Shown here: positions 1 through 8,614 of the stretch, in pieces
Position numbering within the stretch: position 1 is the first letter of the stretch
How the letters are laid out: each line of letters opens with the position of its first letter
Origin: Stappia taiwanensis
GTDB taxonomy: Bacteria; Pseudomonadota; Alphaproteobacteria; Rhizobiales; Stappiaceae
Reading direction: 5' to 3'
Assembly (NCBI RefSeq): GCF_014635285.1
Contig: NZ_BMCR01000002.1
Coordinates: 558,001-622,000, forward strand
Length of the DNA: 64,000 nt
Program-made: the position numbers and the translations under genes
Notes under the pieces: model-generated
What the model was told of the DNA's origin: nothing
Seen by the model: only the letters and a program-made list of their open reading frames with translations
Databases searched by the model: none

Positions 1-216
1 CAGGGCGGCCGTGTCGCCCCCGACGCGGTAGAGACCGCCTTCCGGCTCGCCAATCCGGGCCTGCGCGACACCGCCATGGCGGTGACCTGTGAAAACGGCC
101 GGCTGAGCGAAGTGCGGATCTGCTTCACCAAAGACCTCCAGTTCCGCTCCTGCCGGTCGGTCGACCGGCGCGGATGCCGGCAAAGGCAGATCCATGTTCC
201 CGCCCCCACGCAATAG
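1..216 (+). CDS. Ribonuclease T2 family protein, C-terminal part (cut by window edge)
   Basis: Reading frame 1 is open from the first base to a TAG at 214-216 and gives the last 71 residues of a protein whose start lies outside the window. The segment LSEVRICFTKDLQFRSC resembles the conserved C-terminal core of RNase T2 enzymes, where an EVR-C-D-L-C pattern precedes the last disulfide. RNase T2 proteins are exported, sugar-nonspecific endoribonucleases. The two catalytic CAS boxes would lie upstream and cannot be checked. The reading frame overlaps the next gene by 23 bp, which suggests co-transcription. The family call rests on this short motif only. Confidence 0.55.
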   Translation, partial: QGGRVAPDAVETAFRLANPGLRDTAMAVTCENGRLSEVRICFTKDLQFRSCRSVDRRGCRQRQIHVPAPTQ

Positions 217-1273
217 CCACCGCCCCGGTCCCACCGCACGCCTTGCCCTGCCGGCGCGGCTCGCCGCACTGTGGCTGCTGGCCATCGTGACGATGCCGCC
301 TGCACAGGCACAGCAAACGGGCGACTGGACGCTGGCCTGTGCCGAAGCGCACTGCCGGCTGGAAACGCCCGGACACAGCGAACAGACCGAGGCGCCCGCC
401 TACCGGTTGTTCCTGCTGGCGAAGAAAGGCGATGCCGCCCTGTCGCTGGGCCTCGGCAGCGACGGACCGCAGCCCGACGCGAACCGCGCCATGCAATGGG
501 AAGTGGATGGCCAGCTAATCCATGTCCTGCGGCCGGAAGCCTTCGCTGGCTTTGGCAGCGGCAACGATCTCTTCGTCACCGATCCGGCCGCCGGACGGGC
601 GCTGATGCCGGCCCTACTGCGCGGGCAGCGGCTGCGCATCTCCTATCTCGACGCCCTGGCCGAACCTCATGATGCGGTGTTTTCTCTGAACGGCCTGACC
701 GCCGGGCTGGCCACTCTCGCCGAGAAACAAGGGCGCCCGGCGACCACGACGCCGTCACTTGCCGCCCCCTCCGGCCTTGAGCGCCGGCCGCCGCCCTCCC
801 GCGCGGCGGCTGTCCGCGGCCTCGGCACCCCGCCGGCGGTGCTTTATCGTCATGCGACGACCGGCGATTGTGAAAGCTTGGAAAGCGAAAACATGGCCAG
901 CCGCGAGTTGGTGGTCGGTGTCCTCTCCCCCACCTCCACGGTCTACGCGATCCCCTGCACGGCAGGCGCGACCGGCGTTACCTACCGGCTTTACTTGCGC
1001 GATTCCGGTGAGATCGGTGGGGTGGAAACGCTCTATTTCGCCTTGCACGATCCCCGCTTCGGCTGGATCGGCAGCGATCTCTTGTCCGGCGTCTCCTTCG
1101 ATGCGCAGAAGGGCACGTTGAGCGCCGCCTTCACCGGTCGCTCCGACCGGCATTGCGGCTATCGGGCGACCTGGCGCTGGACCGAGTATGCCTTTCGGCT
1201 GCAGAGCTTTCGCGGCCCGTCCGATTGCGCGCAAAGCGGCTCGCCCGAACGATGGACGACGTTTTATCCCTAG
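194..1273 (+). CDS. DUF1176-like exported protein
   Basis: This is a 359-residue protein with a cleavable signal peptide: a basic N-terminus, a hydrophobic stretch around residues 20-36, and cleavage near AQA|QQ. The mature N-terminus starts GDWTLAC…C, a motif seen in invasion-associated-locus-B and DUF1176 proteins. The C-terminal half (about 215-355) has paired cysteines (GDCES, IPCT) and the ending HCGYRATWRW…C, typical of DUF1176. The function of the family is unknown; a periplasmic location is inferred. A weak AAGG lies 8 bases before the ATG, and the start overlaps the end of the RNase T2 gene. Confidence 0.65.
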   Translation: MFPPPRNSHRPGPTARLALPARLAALWLLAIVTMPPAQAQQTGDWTLACAEAHCRLETPGHSEQTEAPAYRLFLLAKKGDAALSLGLGSDGPQPDANRAMQWEVDGQLIHVLRPEAFAGFGSGNDLFVTDPAAGRALMPALLRGQRLRISYLDALAEPHDAVFSLNGLTAGLATLAEKQGRPATTTPSLAAPSGLERRPPPSRAAAVRGLGTPPAVLYRHATTGDCESLESENMASRELVVGVLSPTSTVYAIPCTAGATGVTYRLYLRDSGEIGGVETLYFALHDPRFGWIGSDLLSGVSFDAQKGTLSAAFTGRSDRHCGYRATWRWTEYAFRLQSFRGPSDCAQSGSPERWTTFYP

Positions 1274-1286
1274 GGTCCAGAGCCGA

Positions 1287-1541
1287 CTATCCGCCACCCA
1301 GGAGATCGAGCTGCCGCTGGAGATAAGAACGGCCGTCCAGCAGCGCCCGCTTGATCGTGTCCAGCCCCCAGCCGGGGTCGAGAACGGCATCGTTGACCGC
1401 CTGGTGAAATGCGCTCAAGGGCCGGTCGATGACCTCCGGCCGCAGCGGCGCCAGGACGGGCGCCCCCAGCGCATAGACCACCGCCAGCAGGAACAGGGTC
1501 TTGCCGGCGGCCTTGAGCGGAGAATGCAAACCGAAAGCCAT
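1287..1541 (-). CDS. Small membrane-anchored protein, function unknown
   Basis: An 84-residue open frame has one hydrophobic segment (about residues 11-32, KTLFLLAVVYALGAPVLAPL) followed by a charged amphipathic tail. The upstream bases on the minus strand read GGACGCAAG before the ATG, a weak Shine-Dalgarno. Codon third positions are GC-rich like those of its neighbours. It lies convergent to the DUF1176 gene with a 13-bp gap. It matches no family I recognise and could be a chance frame, although the membrane segment and the lack of a competing gene favour a real one. Confidence 0.45.
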   Translation of the reverse strand: MAFGLHSPLKAAGKTLFLLAVVYALGAPVLAPLRPEVIDRPLSAFHQAVNDAVLDPGWGLDTIKRALLDGRSYLQRQLDLLGGG

Positions 1542-1750
1542 CTTGCGTCCGTGCCGTGATCGTCAGCGTTCAGAAGTAGCGGCCACCAGAGTAGAAGGCG
1601 CCGCTTAACGTGGCCTTGCCATGGACGCCGCAACGCGCACCGACGTCAACGCCCCTCCCAAAACGGGTGGAACATGCCATCGCGGACTTGCGCCAGCGGC
1701 CCGAACCCGCAAACTGGCCGAACCATTTCGCATTCGGGAGTTCATCCGCC

Positions 1751-2365
1751 GTGCTTGTTGTTCGTTCCTCTCCGCCTTCCCCCTACGGCCGCAAGGTCAA
1801 GATCGCCGCCAGCGTCACCGGCCTGATCGACCGGATCACCATCGTCAACGCCGATACCACCGATCCCGCCGACAGCCTGCGCCAGCAAAACCCGCTGGGG
1901 AAGATTCCCGCTCTGGTGCTGGAAGACGGCAGCGTGCTTTACGACAGCCGGGTGATCGCCGAGTACCTCGACCACCTTGATGGCGGCGGGCGGCTGATCC
2001 CGAAGGGCGAAGACCGGTTCGCGGTGCTGCGGATGCAGGCGCTGGCCGACGGCCTGCTCGATGCGGCCCTGCTTCAGGTCTACGAGACCCGGTTCCGCCC
2101 GGAAGAAAAGCGCGACGATCAGTGGCTGGCGTATCAGGCGGACAAGGTCGCCCGCGCGCTTGCGCATCTGGAGGCCACCCCGCCGGCGCCTGTCGCGGCC
2201 GGGGACATACCGCATATCGGCCAGATCGCCGTTGCCTGCGCCCTTGGCTATCTCGACCTGCGCTTTGCCGGCACCTGGCGCGCCGACCATCCGGCGCTGG
2301 TGGATTGGCTCGCCGCTTTCGAGGCCGCGATTCCCTCCTTCCCCGCGACCCGCATCGCGGCGTAA
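1751..2365 (+). CDS. Glutathione S-transferase family protein
   Basis: A 204-residue GST. The N-terminal thioredoxin fold (about 1-80) shows SPYGRKV at the active-site position, NPLGKIPAL with the cis-proline that binds the glutathione backbone, and DSRVIAEYLD, the site for the gamma-glutamyl group. An all-helical domain (about 90-200) follows. The GTG at 1751 is preferred over longer frames because GGGAG lies 10 bases upstream and MLVVRSSPPS is the normal GST beginning. It probably conjugates or reduces electrophiles in the cytosol; the substrate cannot be told. A strong hairpin follows. Confidence 0.85.
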   Translation: MLVVRSSPPSPYGRKVKIAASVTGLIDRITIVNADTTDPADSLRQQNPLGKIPALVLEDGSVLYDSRVIAEYLDHLDGGGRLIPKGEDRFAVLRMQALADGLLDAALLQVYETRFRPEEKRDDQWLAYQADKVARALAHLEATPPAPVAAGDIPHIGQIAVACALGYLDLRFAGTWRADHPALVDWLAAFEAAIPSFPATRIAA

Positions 2366-2388
2366 GGCAGGAGATCGGCGAAAACAAA

Positions 2389-2419
2389 AAACCGGACCTG
2401 CCGAGGCGGGTCCGGTTTT
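2389..2419. terminator. Bidirectional intrinsic terminator between GST and Omp25-like gene
   Basis: AACCGGACC pairs with GGTCCGGTT, and GCC/GGC can pair inside the loop. A run of T follows on the plus strand and a longer A-run on the left serves the minus strand. It sits between two convergent genes. Confidence 0.8.
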
Positions 2420-2459
2420 CCGATGCTTCGCGGGAATGCCGGCCGTGGCCGGCACGCCG

Positions 2460-3131
2460 TCAGAACTGGTAGCTGAGACCGAAGCGAACCTGATTGTTCG
2501 ACAGGTCCGTCTTGTAGGACTGGCCGCCAAGCGCGAAGGTCTCGCTGCCGTAATCCTGGTACTGGTACTCAAGCCGCGCGGTCACGTTCTGCGTGACGGC
2601 ACCCTCGATACCCGCACCGGCCGTCCAGCCAACGCGCGTTGCGCTGTCCTTGACGCCATTGGCGGCAACGTCAAGATCGGCGATCGCCAGACCACCGGTA
2701 CCGAACACGAGGAACCGGTCGAAGGCCCAACCGGCACGTGCCCGGACGGTACCGTTCCAGTCGCTCGACGTGCGGTAGTTCACACCGGCAACGGTCTTGC
2801 GCTTGTTGATGTCGCTGAGGCTGAAGTCGGCTTCCGCACCGAGCAGCAGGTTCGGCGTCATCATGAAGTTGTAACCGGCATGCACACCGCCAGCGATACC
2901 GCTGTCATTGGTGTTGAACTTGCCGGTCACCGCGTTGCGGGTTTCCGAGTCGGTCCAGTTCCAGCCGAGATGGCCACCGAAGTAGAAGCCCGACCAATCG
3001 AATCGTTCCGCCGGCACCGGATCCGCATAGGGGATCGGCTCCACCGGCTGCGGAAGGTCGGCCGCAAGAGCCGGGGCGGCAACCGCAACCGCGGCAGCGA
3101 GTGTCAGTCCGGCGGCAGCATGACGCTTCAT
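2460..3131 (-). CDS. Omp25-like outer-membrane beta-barrel protein
   Basis: A 223-residue small porin-type barrel protein. A signal peptide (about 1-23) ends PALA|AD. WSGFYFGGHLGWNW opens the barrel and is the hallmark of the Omp25/Omp31/RopB group of Rhizobiales. Glycine-rich alternating strands follow (GVHAGYNF, GTVRARAGWAF, ARLEYQYQDYG), and the chain ends GLSYQF with the C-terminal phenylalanine recognised by the BAM machinery. Such proteins are abundant structural components of the outer membrane. The gene is monocistronic, with a 370-bp upstream gap and a terminator behind it. Confidence 0.88.
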   Translation of the reverse strand: MKRHAAAGLTLAAAVAVAAPALAADLPQPVEPIPYADPVPAERFDWSGFYFGGHLGWNWTDSETRNAVTGKFNTNDSGIAGGVHAGYNFMMTPNLLLGAEADFSLSDINKRKTVAGVNYRTSSDWNGTVRARAGWAFDRFLVFGTGGLAIADLDVAANGVKDSATRVGWTAGAGIEGAVTQNVTARLEYQYQDYGSETFALGGQSYKTDLSNNQVRFGLSYQF

Positions 3132-3279
3132 GTTGTAACTCCAGATTTACCCAAGAGGATTGTGCGAACGGCAGTGTGCCGTCAGCCCCCCAACCCGCGT
3201 TGTATGAGCAATGAATATGGCATTGTGGTTCCTGAATTGCGGAAATTCAGCGGCAGAGAGCGAAGTTTTAACGATAGGG

Positions 3280-3295
3280 TTAGCGCCGCGTTAAC
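3280..3295 (+). promoter_or_regulatory. CtrA-like box in the 370-bp omp25/antiporter intergenic region
   Basis: TTAG-N7-TTAAC differs by one base from the CtrA consensus TTAA-N7-TTAAC. It lies 149 bp before the porin start and 207 bp before the antiporter start. The rest of the 3132-3501 gap is AT-richer than its surroundings and contains no gene that I see. Binding is inferred only. Confidence 0.35.
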
Positions 3296-3501
3296 GCTGC
3301 GGTCTCCTCGCCTTTCCGGGTTTTCCCGTACGTCCAGGTGGCTGCCGACGCCTCAATGGGCTTTTCACGCTAACCCGAATGCTTATATAGGGGCGGTGCG
3401 CATCGCCGGCGGCCCCGTGGCTGCCTGACGACTGCGCCAACCGGCTTCTTCCGCCAACATCTTGTTTCCGACCAACCAGAACCTCCGGGCCGCTACGCTC
3501 A

Positions 3502-4524
3502 ATGCTCATTGATTATGTCAGCCTGATCGGGGGGCTCGTGGTTCTCGTCGTCGCCGGCGATGTGCTCGTTCGCGGCGCCGTCGGCATCGCCGAGCGCCTT
3601 GGCATTCCCGCCCTCGTCATCGGCCTGACCATTGTCGCCTTCGGCACCAGCGCGCCGGAATTGGTGATTTCGCTTGGCGCGGCCATGGACGGACTGCCGG
3701 GCATCGCCATCGGCAATGTGGTCGGCTCGAACATCGCCAACGTCCTGCTGGTGCTCGGCCTGCCGGCCATCATCGCGGTGACCTCCTGCCGGGAGACCGG
3801 CGCGATTCGCAATTCCGCCTTCATGGTGCTGATCACCGTCGTGTTCATCGCCATGTGCTTCCACAGCCCGATCTCCCGCCTCGACGGCATCGTACTGCTC
3901 TTGCTGCTCGGCCTGTTCTTGTGGGATTCGGTGCGCGCCACCCGCAAGCATCGCCGGGAAAACGGCCATTGCGCCGACAAGAGCACTGACGCCGAATGCC
4001 CCGAGGAGGACGCGAAGGAAGAGGAGGCCGGTGAACTCTTTGAAGAGGTGGAAGGCGTTCCGGAAAGCCCGGCGCTGGCCATCCTGTTCATCGTGCTCGG
4101 TCTGATCGGCCTGCCGCTTGGCGCCCATTTCACCATCGCCGGCGCCTCGGCCCTTGCCAGCGCCTGGGGCGTGACGGAAGCGGTGATCGGCCTGACCGTG
4201 GTCGCGCTCGGCACCTCTTTGCCGGAACTGGCCACCTCGCTGATGGCCGCCATTCGCGGCCATTCCGCCGTTGCCCTGGGCAATGTCATCGGTTCGAACG
4301 TGTTCAACCTTCTGGCGATCATGGGCATCACCGCCGTCGTGGTGCCCTTGGGCGTGCCAGCGGAGGTGCTGGTCCTCGATCTCTGGGTGATGCTCGCAAG
4401 CGCTCTGCTGGTCCTTGCCTTCGCGGCGATGCATGTCACCATCCGCCGGCCATCGGGCGCGATTTTGTCCCTGCTCTATTGTCTGTATATCTTCGTGGTC
4501 TTCCAGTTCGGCCAGGTGGGCTGA
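3502..4524 (+). CDS. Calcium/sodium antiporter (CaCA family, YrbG-like)
   Basis: A 340-residue integral membrane exchanger with about ten helices in two inverted repeats. Each repeat carries the ion-binding alpha motif: GTSAPELVIS at residues 49-58 and GTSLPELATS at 237-246, each followed by GNV-GSN. The loop between the halves (about 157-188) is unusually acidic (EEDAKEEEAGELFEE), like the regulatory loop of larger exchangers. It probably exports Ca2+ across the inner membrane in exchange for Na+ or H+. No strong ribosome site is visible, so the start is the first ATG of the frame. Confidence 0.88.
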   Translation: MLIDYVSLIGGLVVLVVAGDVLVRGAVGIAERLGIPALVIGLTIVAFGTSAPELVISLGAAMDGLPGIAIGNVVGSNIANVLLVLGLPAIIAVTSCRETGAIRNSAFMVLITVVFIAMCFHSPISRLDGIVLLLLLGLFLWDSVRATRKHRRENGHCADKSTDAECPEEDAKEEEAGELFEEVEGVPESPALAILFIVLGLIGLPLGAHFTIAGASALASAWGVTEAVIGLTVVALGTSLPELATSLMAAIRGHSAVALGNVIGSNVFNLLAIMGITAVVVPLGVPAEVLVLDLWVMLASALLVLAFAAMHVTIRRPSGAILSLLYCLYIFVVFQFGQVG

Positions 4525-4645
4525 TCACAAAAGAAGCGGCCCGGGCCGCCCCTGACAAGACAAGACGGCGAGAGGCGACCTGCTGCGCTCTTTCGCCTGC
4601 TTGCCGGGGGACGTTCCACCGACCGCGCGGATGAAGGACATGCCA

Positions 4646-5455
4646 ATGCCCTCCCCTTCCCCTTCCCCTTCCCCCTCCTCCCCCTCACGTGTGTCTTCCG
4701 ATGCCCCGATCGCTCTGGTGACCGGCGCAGCGCGTCGGATCGGCAAGGCGATTGCCCGAGACCTCGCCCGCCAGGGGTTTGCGGTGGCCGTCCACGCCCA
4801 CCGCTCCGGCGCGGAGGCTGAAGCCGTCGTCTCGGACATCCGCGCCGAAGGGGGGAAAGCCGAGGTGGTGTCCGCGGATCTCACCGACCCGGAAGCCCCG
4901 GCCCGGCTGATTGGCGAGATTGGCGCGACCCTTGGCCCCTTGCGGCTTCTCGTCAACAGCGCCTCGATCTTCCAGAACGACGACATCAGCACCCTGTCGC
5001 CGGACCGCTATGACGCCCATTTCGCCATCCATGCGCGGGCACCGGTGTTTCTTGCCAGCGCCTTCGCCGCGCAGGTGCCAGTGGAAGGCGATGCGCTGAT
5101 CGTCAACATCATCGACCAGCGGGTCTGGAAGCTGACCCCGCAGTTCCTCTCCTACACCCTGTCGAAATCCGCGCTCTGGGCCGCCACCCAGACGCTGGCA
5201 CAAGGGCTTGCCCCGCGCATTCGCGTCAACGCCATTGGACCGGGACCGACCCTTGCCAACATCCGCCAGACGCAAGAGGATTTCGAGCGGCAAGCAGCAG
5301 CGGTGCCGCTCGGACGCGGGCCGGACCTTGACGATTTCGGCCGCACCATCAGCTATCTCTGGGCAACCCCCTCGATCACCGGCCAGATGATCGCCCTTGA
5401 TGGCGGCCAGCATCTGGCCTGGGAAACCCCGGACGTGGCAGGCATGCGCGAATGA
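4646..5455 (+). CDS. SDR oxidoreductase of the pteridine reductase / FolM type
   Basis: A 269-residue short-chain dehydrogenase. The Rossmann motif TGAARRIG (26-33), the arginine after strand 2 (HRSG), and NSAS (104-107) point to NADPH use. The catalytic set is Asp157–Tyr170–Lys174: the usual serine is Asp, with the same 13- and 4-residue spacing as in trypanosomatid pteridine reductase and E. coli FolM. I infer reduction of a dihydropterin. The start at 4646 is chosen because AAGGA lies 7 bases upstream; earlier ATGs at 4631 and 4640 lack this. The N-terminus is a Ser-Pro repeat. The stop overlaps the uvrC start by 4 bp. Confidence 0.78.
   Translation: MPSPSPSPSPSSPSRVSSDAPIALVTGAARRIGKAIARDLARQGFAVAVHAHRSGAEAEAVVSDIRAEGGKAEVVSADLTDPEAPARLIGEIGATLGPLRLLVNSASIFQNDDISTLSPDRYDAHFAIHARAPVFLASAFAAQVPVEGDALIVNIIDQRVWKLTPQFLSYTLSKSALWAATQTLAQGLAPRIRVNAIGPGPTLANIRQTQEDFERQAAAVPLGRGPDLDDFGRTISYLWATPSITGQMIALDGGQHLAWETPDVAGMRE
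4651..4686 (+). repeat. Hexanucleotide TTCCCC-type tandem repeat in the SDR N-terminus
   Basis: Four back-to-back hexamers (CTCCCC, then TTCCCC three times) run into a CT-rich tail and encode SPSPSPSP. Because the unit is six bases, copy-number change would alter tail length without shifting the frame. Confidence 0.8.
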
Positions 5456-7521
5456 CGATGACTTCTGGCGGACCATCCGGCGACCGTCCGCAGCAGGCGG
5501 AAGAGACGGTCACCTCCACCGGTCCCGAACCGGCGTTCGAGACGGCGGCGACCCCGCTTGGCCCGGATGCGCGCGGTGTCGAGGTGATCGCTCATTTCGT
5601 GCGCCAGTTGCCGCTCGGCCCCGGCGTCTACCGGATGCTCGACGGCGACGGCGAGGTGCTTTACGTCGGCAAGGCCCGTTCGCTGAAGAAGCGGGTCACC
5701 AGCTACACCCGTCTGCAAGGGCAGTCGAACCGCATCATGCGGATGATCCTGGCCACCGCCTCGATGGAATTCGTGACCACGCGCACGGAAACCGAGGCGC
5801 TGCTGCTGGAAGCGAACCTGATCAAGCGCCTGCGGCCGCGTTTCAACGTTCTGCTGCGTGACGACAAATCCTTCCCCTATATCCTCGTCACCGGTGATCA
5901 CGAGGCGCCGGCGCTGGTCAAGCATCGCGGCGCGCGCCGGCGCAAGGGCAGCTACTTCGGCCCCTTCGCCTCCGCCGGCGCGGTCAACCGCACCATCAAC
6001 GCCCTGCAAAAGGCGTTCCTGGTGCGCAACTGCTCCGACAGCTACTACGCCAACCGCTCGCGCCCCTGCCTGCTGCATCAGATCAAACGCTGCGCCGCGC
6101 CCTGCACCGGCGAGATTTCGCCGGAGGATTACGCCGGGCTGGTCGCCGAGGCCAAGGCCTTCCTCTCCGGTCGCAGCCAGATGGTGAAGAAGGATCTAGC
6201 CCGGCAAATGGAAGAGGCCTCCGAGGCCCTCGATTTCGAGCGTGCCGCCGTCTGCCGCGACCGGCTCGCCGCCCTTTCCCATGTGCAGTCGCATCAGGGC
6301 ATCAATCCACAGACGGTGGAGGAAGCGGACGTCTTCGCCATTCATCAGGACGGCGGCCAGACCTGCATTCAGGTGTTCTTTTTCCGCACCGGCCAGAACT
6401 GGGGCAACTACGCCCAGTTCCCGCGCGCCGACAAGACCCTGTCCGAGGCGGAGGTGCTGGAAAGCTTCCTCGCCCAGTTCTATGACGACAAGCCGGCGCC
6501 GCGTCTCATTCTGCTGTCCCATGACATCGAGGAACGGGAGCTGCTGGCCGCCGCCCTGAGCGAACGCAGCGACCGCAAGGTCGAGGTCGCCGTTCCCAAG
6601 CGCGGCGAGAAGCGCGAGTTGGTGGACCATGCGGCCCAGAACGCCCGCGAGGCGCTGGGGCGGCGGCTGGCCGAAACCAGCAGCCAGACCCGCCTGCTCG
6701 CCGGGCTGGCCGAGGCCTTTTCCCTGCCCGCTCCGCCGCGCCGCATCGAGGTCTACGACAACTCCCACATCATGGGCACCAACGCGGTCGGCGGCATGAT
6801 CGTCGCCGGGCCCGAGGGCTTCGCCAAGGGGCAATATCGCAAGTTCAACATCAAGTCGCAGGATCTGGTGCCGGGCGACGACTACGGCATGATGCGCGAG
6901 GTGCTGACCCGGCGCTTTTCCCGCCTGCTGAAGGAGCACAGCGCGGAACGGCCCGACTATGCCGCGCCCACGGGACCAGCGCCCGACACCGCGCCCGCAA
7001 ACGCCCGGAGCGACGACGCCGCACTGGCGGAGACAGCCGAGACGGAGAGCGCGGAGACCGACACCGGCATGCCCGCCTGGCCCGATCTTGTGGTGATCGA
7101 CGGCGGTCTTGGCCAGTTGAACGCCGTGCGCGAGACGCTGCACGAACTCGGGCTGGACGACGTACCGCTCGTCGGCATCGCCAAGGGGCCGGATCGGGAC
7201 GCCGGACGGGAGAAATTCTTCCTGCCGGACCGGCCCTCCTTCATGCTGCCGGCGCGCGATCCGGTGCTGTATTTCATCCAGCGCCTGCGCGACGAGGCGC
7301 ACCGCTTCGCCATCGGCACCCATCGCGCCCGGCGCAAGAAGGACATCGCCCGCAGCCCGCTGGACGAGATCGCCGGCATCGGCCCCAGCCGCAAGCGGGC
7401 GCTCTTGCGTCATTTCGGCACCGCCAAGGCCGTGTCCAAGGCCGGCATCGACGATCTGATGAATGTCGATGGCGTGTCCGAGACCGTGGCGCGGACGATC
7501 TACGACCATTTCCACGAATAG
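5452..7521 (+). CDS. uvrC: Excinuclease ABC subunit C
   Basis: A 689-residue UvrC, which makes the dual incisions of nucleotide excision repair with UvrA and UvrB. Domain order: GIY-YIG nuclease for the 3' cut (GVYRML…VLYVGKA, about 58-75); a cysteine-rich stretch; the UVR domain that binds UvrB (about 213-245); the RNase H-like nuclease for the 5' cut ([10 protein letters not shown]… and [14 protein letters not shown]); and two helix-hairpin-helix motifs at the end ([18 protein letters not shown]). An Ala/Glu-rich insertion of roughly 45 residues (about 500-545) splits the RNase H domain. It is translationally coupled (ATGA) to the SDR gene. Confidence 0.97.
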   Translation: MTMTSGGPSGDRPQQAEETVTSTGPEPAFETAATPLGPDARGVEVIAHFVRQLPLGPGVYRMLDGDGEVLYVGKARSLKKRVTSYTRLQGQSNRIMRMILATASMEFVTTRTETEALLLEANLIKRLRPRFNVLLRDDKSFPYILVTGDHEAPALVKHRGARRRKGSYFGPFASAGAVNRTINALQKAFLVRNCSDSYYANRSRPCLLHQIKRCAAPCTGEISPEDYAGLVAEAKAFLSGRSQMVKKDLARQMEEASEALDFERAAVCRDRLAALSHVQSHQGINPQTVEEADVFAIHQDGGQTCIQVFFFRTGQNWGNYAQFPRADKTLSEAEVLESFLAQFYDDKPAPRLILLSHDIEERELLAAALSERSDRKVEVAVPKRGEKRELVDHAAQNAREALGRRLAETSSQTRLLAGLAEAFSLPAPPRRIEVYDNSHIMGTNAVGGMIVAGPEGFAKGQYRKFNIKSQDLVPGDDYGMMREVLTRRFSRLLKEHSAERPDYAAPTGPAPDTAPANARSDDAALAETAETESAETDTGMPAWPDLVVIDGGLGQLNAVRETLHELGLDDVPLVGIAKGPDRDAGREKFFLPDRPSFMLPARDPVLYFIQRLRDEAHRFAIGTHRARRKKDIARSPLDEIAGIGPSRKRALLRHFGTAKAVSKAGIDDLMNVDGVSETVARTIYDHFHE

Positions 7522-7628
7522 ATCTGAGCGCCGGCGCCCGGAACCTGTGCAAAAACGCCTGGCACGCCGACCGGCGCGGGCGCGAATCCGGCTAGGACGG
7601 ACAGGCACGACAACAGCGGCCGGACCTC

Positions 7629-8240
7629 ATGGCAAAGCTCTACTTCAGCTATTCCTCGATGAACGCGGGAAAATCGACCATCCTCCTGCAGGCAGCCTAC
7701 AACTACCGGGAGCGGGGCATGGAACCGCTGCTGCTGACCGCCGCAGTCGATGAGCGCGCTGGTAAGGGGCGGATCGCCTCGCGCATCGGTCTGGCCTCCC
7801 AGGCGGACCTGTTCGACGAGGACACCGACCTTCTGGCCCATGTCACCGCCGCCCGCGCCGAAGCTGCCGTCGATTGCGTTTTCATCGACGAGGCGCAGTT
7901 TCTTCAGGAAGCGCAGGTGTGGCAGCTGGCGGCGGTGGCCGATGAGCTGGGCATTCCGGTGATGTGCTATGGTCTGCGCACCGATTTTCAGGGCAAGCTG
8001 TTCCCCGGCAGCCGGGCGCTGCTGGCGATTGCCGACACCCTGCGCGAGGTCAAGACCATCTGCTGGTGCGGCCGCAAGGCAACCATGGTGGCCCGTCTGG
8101 ACGGAGATGGCCGGATCGTCGAGGAAGGCGATCAGGTGGTGATCGGCGGCGAGGACCGCTATGTCTCCCTGTGCCGGCGCCACTGGTCGAAACGCCAGCT
8201 CGGCGAGGCACCGGCGCGGGACGACGAAACAACGGACTGA
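7629..8240 (+). CDS. tdk: Thymidine kinase
   Basis: A 203-residue type II thymidine kinase that phosphorylates thymidine with ATP in the salvage pathway. It shows the P-loop SSMNAGKST near residue 9, the catalytic region FIDEAQF near residue 87, the lasso region that closes over the base, and zinc-binding cysteines and histidine (CWCGRK, LCRRHW). The first pair is C-x-C rather than the C-x2-C of E. coli. It sits 107 bp behind uvrC and 35 bp before the HlyU-like gene. The usual alphaproteobacterial order has pgsA close behind uvrC, so this gene belongs to an inserted block. Confidence 0.95.
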   Translation: MAKLYFSYSSMNAGKSTILLQAAYNYRERGMEPLLLTAAVDERAGKGRIASRIGLASQADLFDEDTDLLAHVTAARAEAAVDCVFIDEAQFLQEAQVWQLAAVADELGIPVMCYGLRTDFQGKLFPGSRALLAIADTLREVKTICWCGRKATMVARLDGDGRIVEEGDQVVIGGEDRYVSLCRRHWSKRQLGEAPARDDETTD

Positions 8241-8275
8241 TCTCCGGAGGACCCGGAGGCGACAGGAGGCAAGGC

Positions 8276-8578
8276 ATGGTGTTCGGCAAGATTTTCGGCG
8301 GCCTGTTCGGCGGCGGCGGCGACAAGAAGAGCGCGGCCTCCCCGGCCCTTGCCTCGGTCGAATACAAGGGCTTCCGCATCACCCCCAAGCCCCAGCCCAA
8401 CGGGCCGCAGTGGCAGGTCGCCGGCACCATCAGCAAGGATGGCGAGCCGGGGGAGCCGCCGCGCGAGCATCAGTTCATTCGCGCCGACGTCATGGTCACC
8501 GTCGAGGACGCGGCGGAATTCAGCATCCGCAAGGCCAGGCAGATCATCGACGAGCAGGGCGAGCGGATCTTCTCCTGA
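8276..8578 (+). CDS. HlyU-like small protein
   Basis: A 100-residue protein beginning MVFGKIFGGLFGGGG. It has the core EYKGFRITPKP…WQVAGTISK and RADVMVTVEDAAEF of the HlyU family (Pfam HlyU), named after a Vibrio haemolysin activator. That relation is by name only: alphaproteobacterial members are uncharacterised and lack a winged-helix fold. The ATG at 8276 follows AGGAGG at a good distance and excludes the much longer frame upstream. It is likely cotranscribed with tdk (35-bp gap). Confidence 0.75.
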   Translation: MVFGKIFGGLFGGGGDKKSAASPALASVEYKGFRITPKPQPNGPQWQVAGTISKDGEPGEPPREHQFIRADVMVTVEDAAEFSIRKARQIIDEQGERIFS

Positions 8579-8614
8579 TCCGGCCGCCCCACCGCCCCGT
8601 TCCAGAGCTAGTGC

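Noticed and set aside
1610-1750. N-terminal extension of the GST to position 1610
   Set aside because: No similarity to GSTs, and a better ribosome site stands before GTG 1751.
4651-4686. Hexamer repeat as an on/off phase-variation tract
   Set aside because: A six-base unit never shifts the reading frame, so only length can vary.
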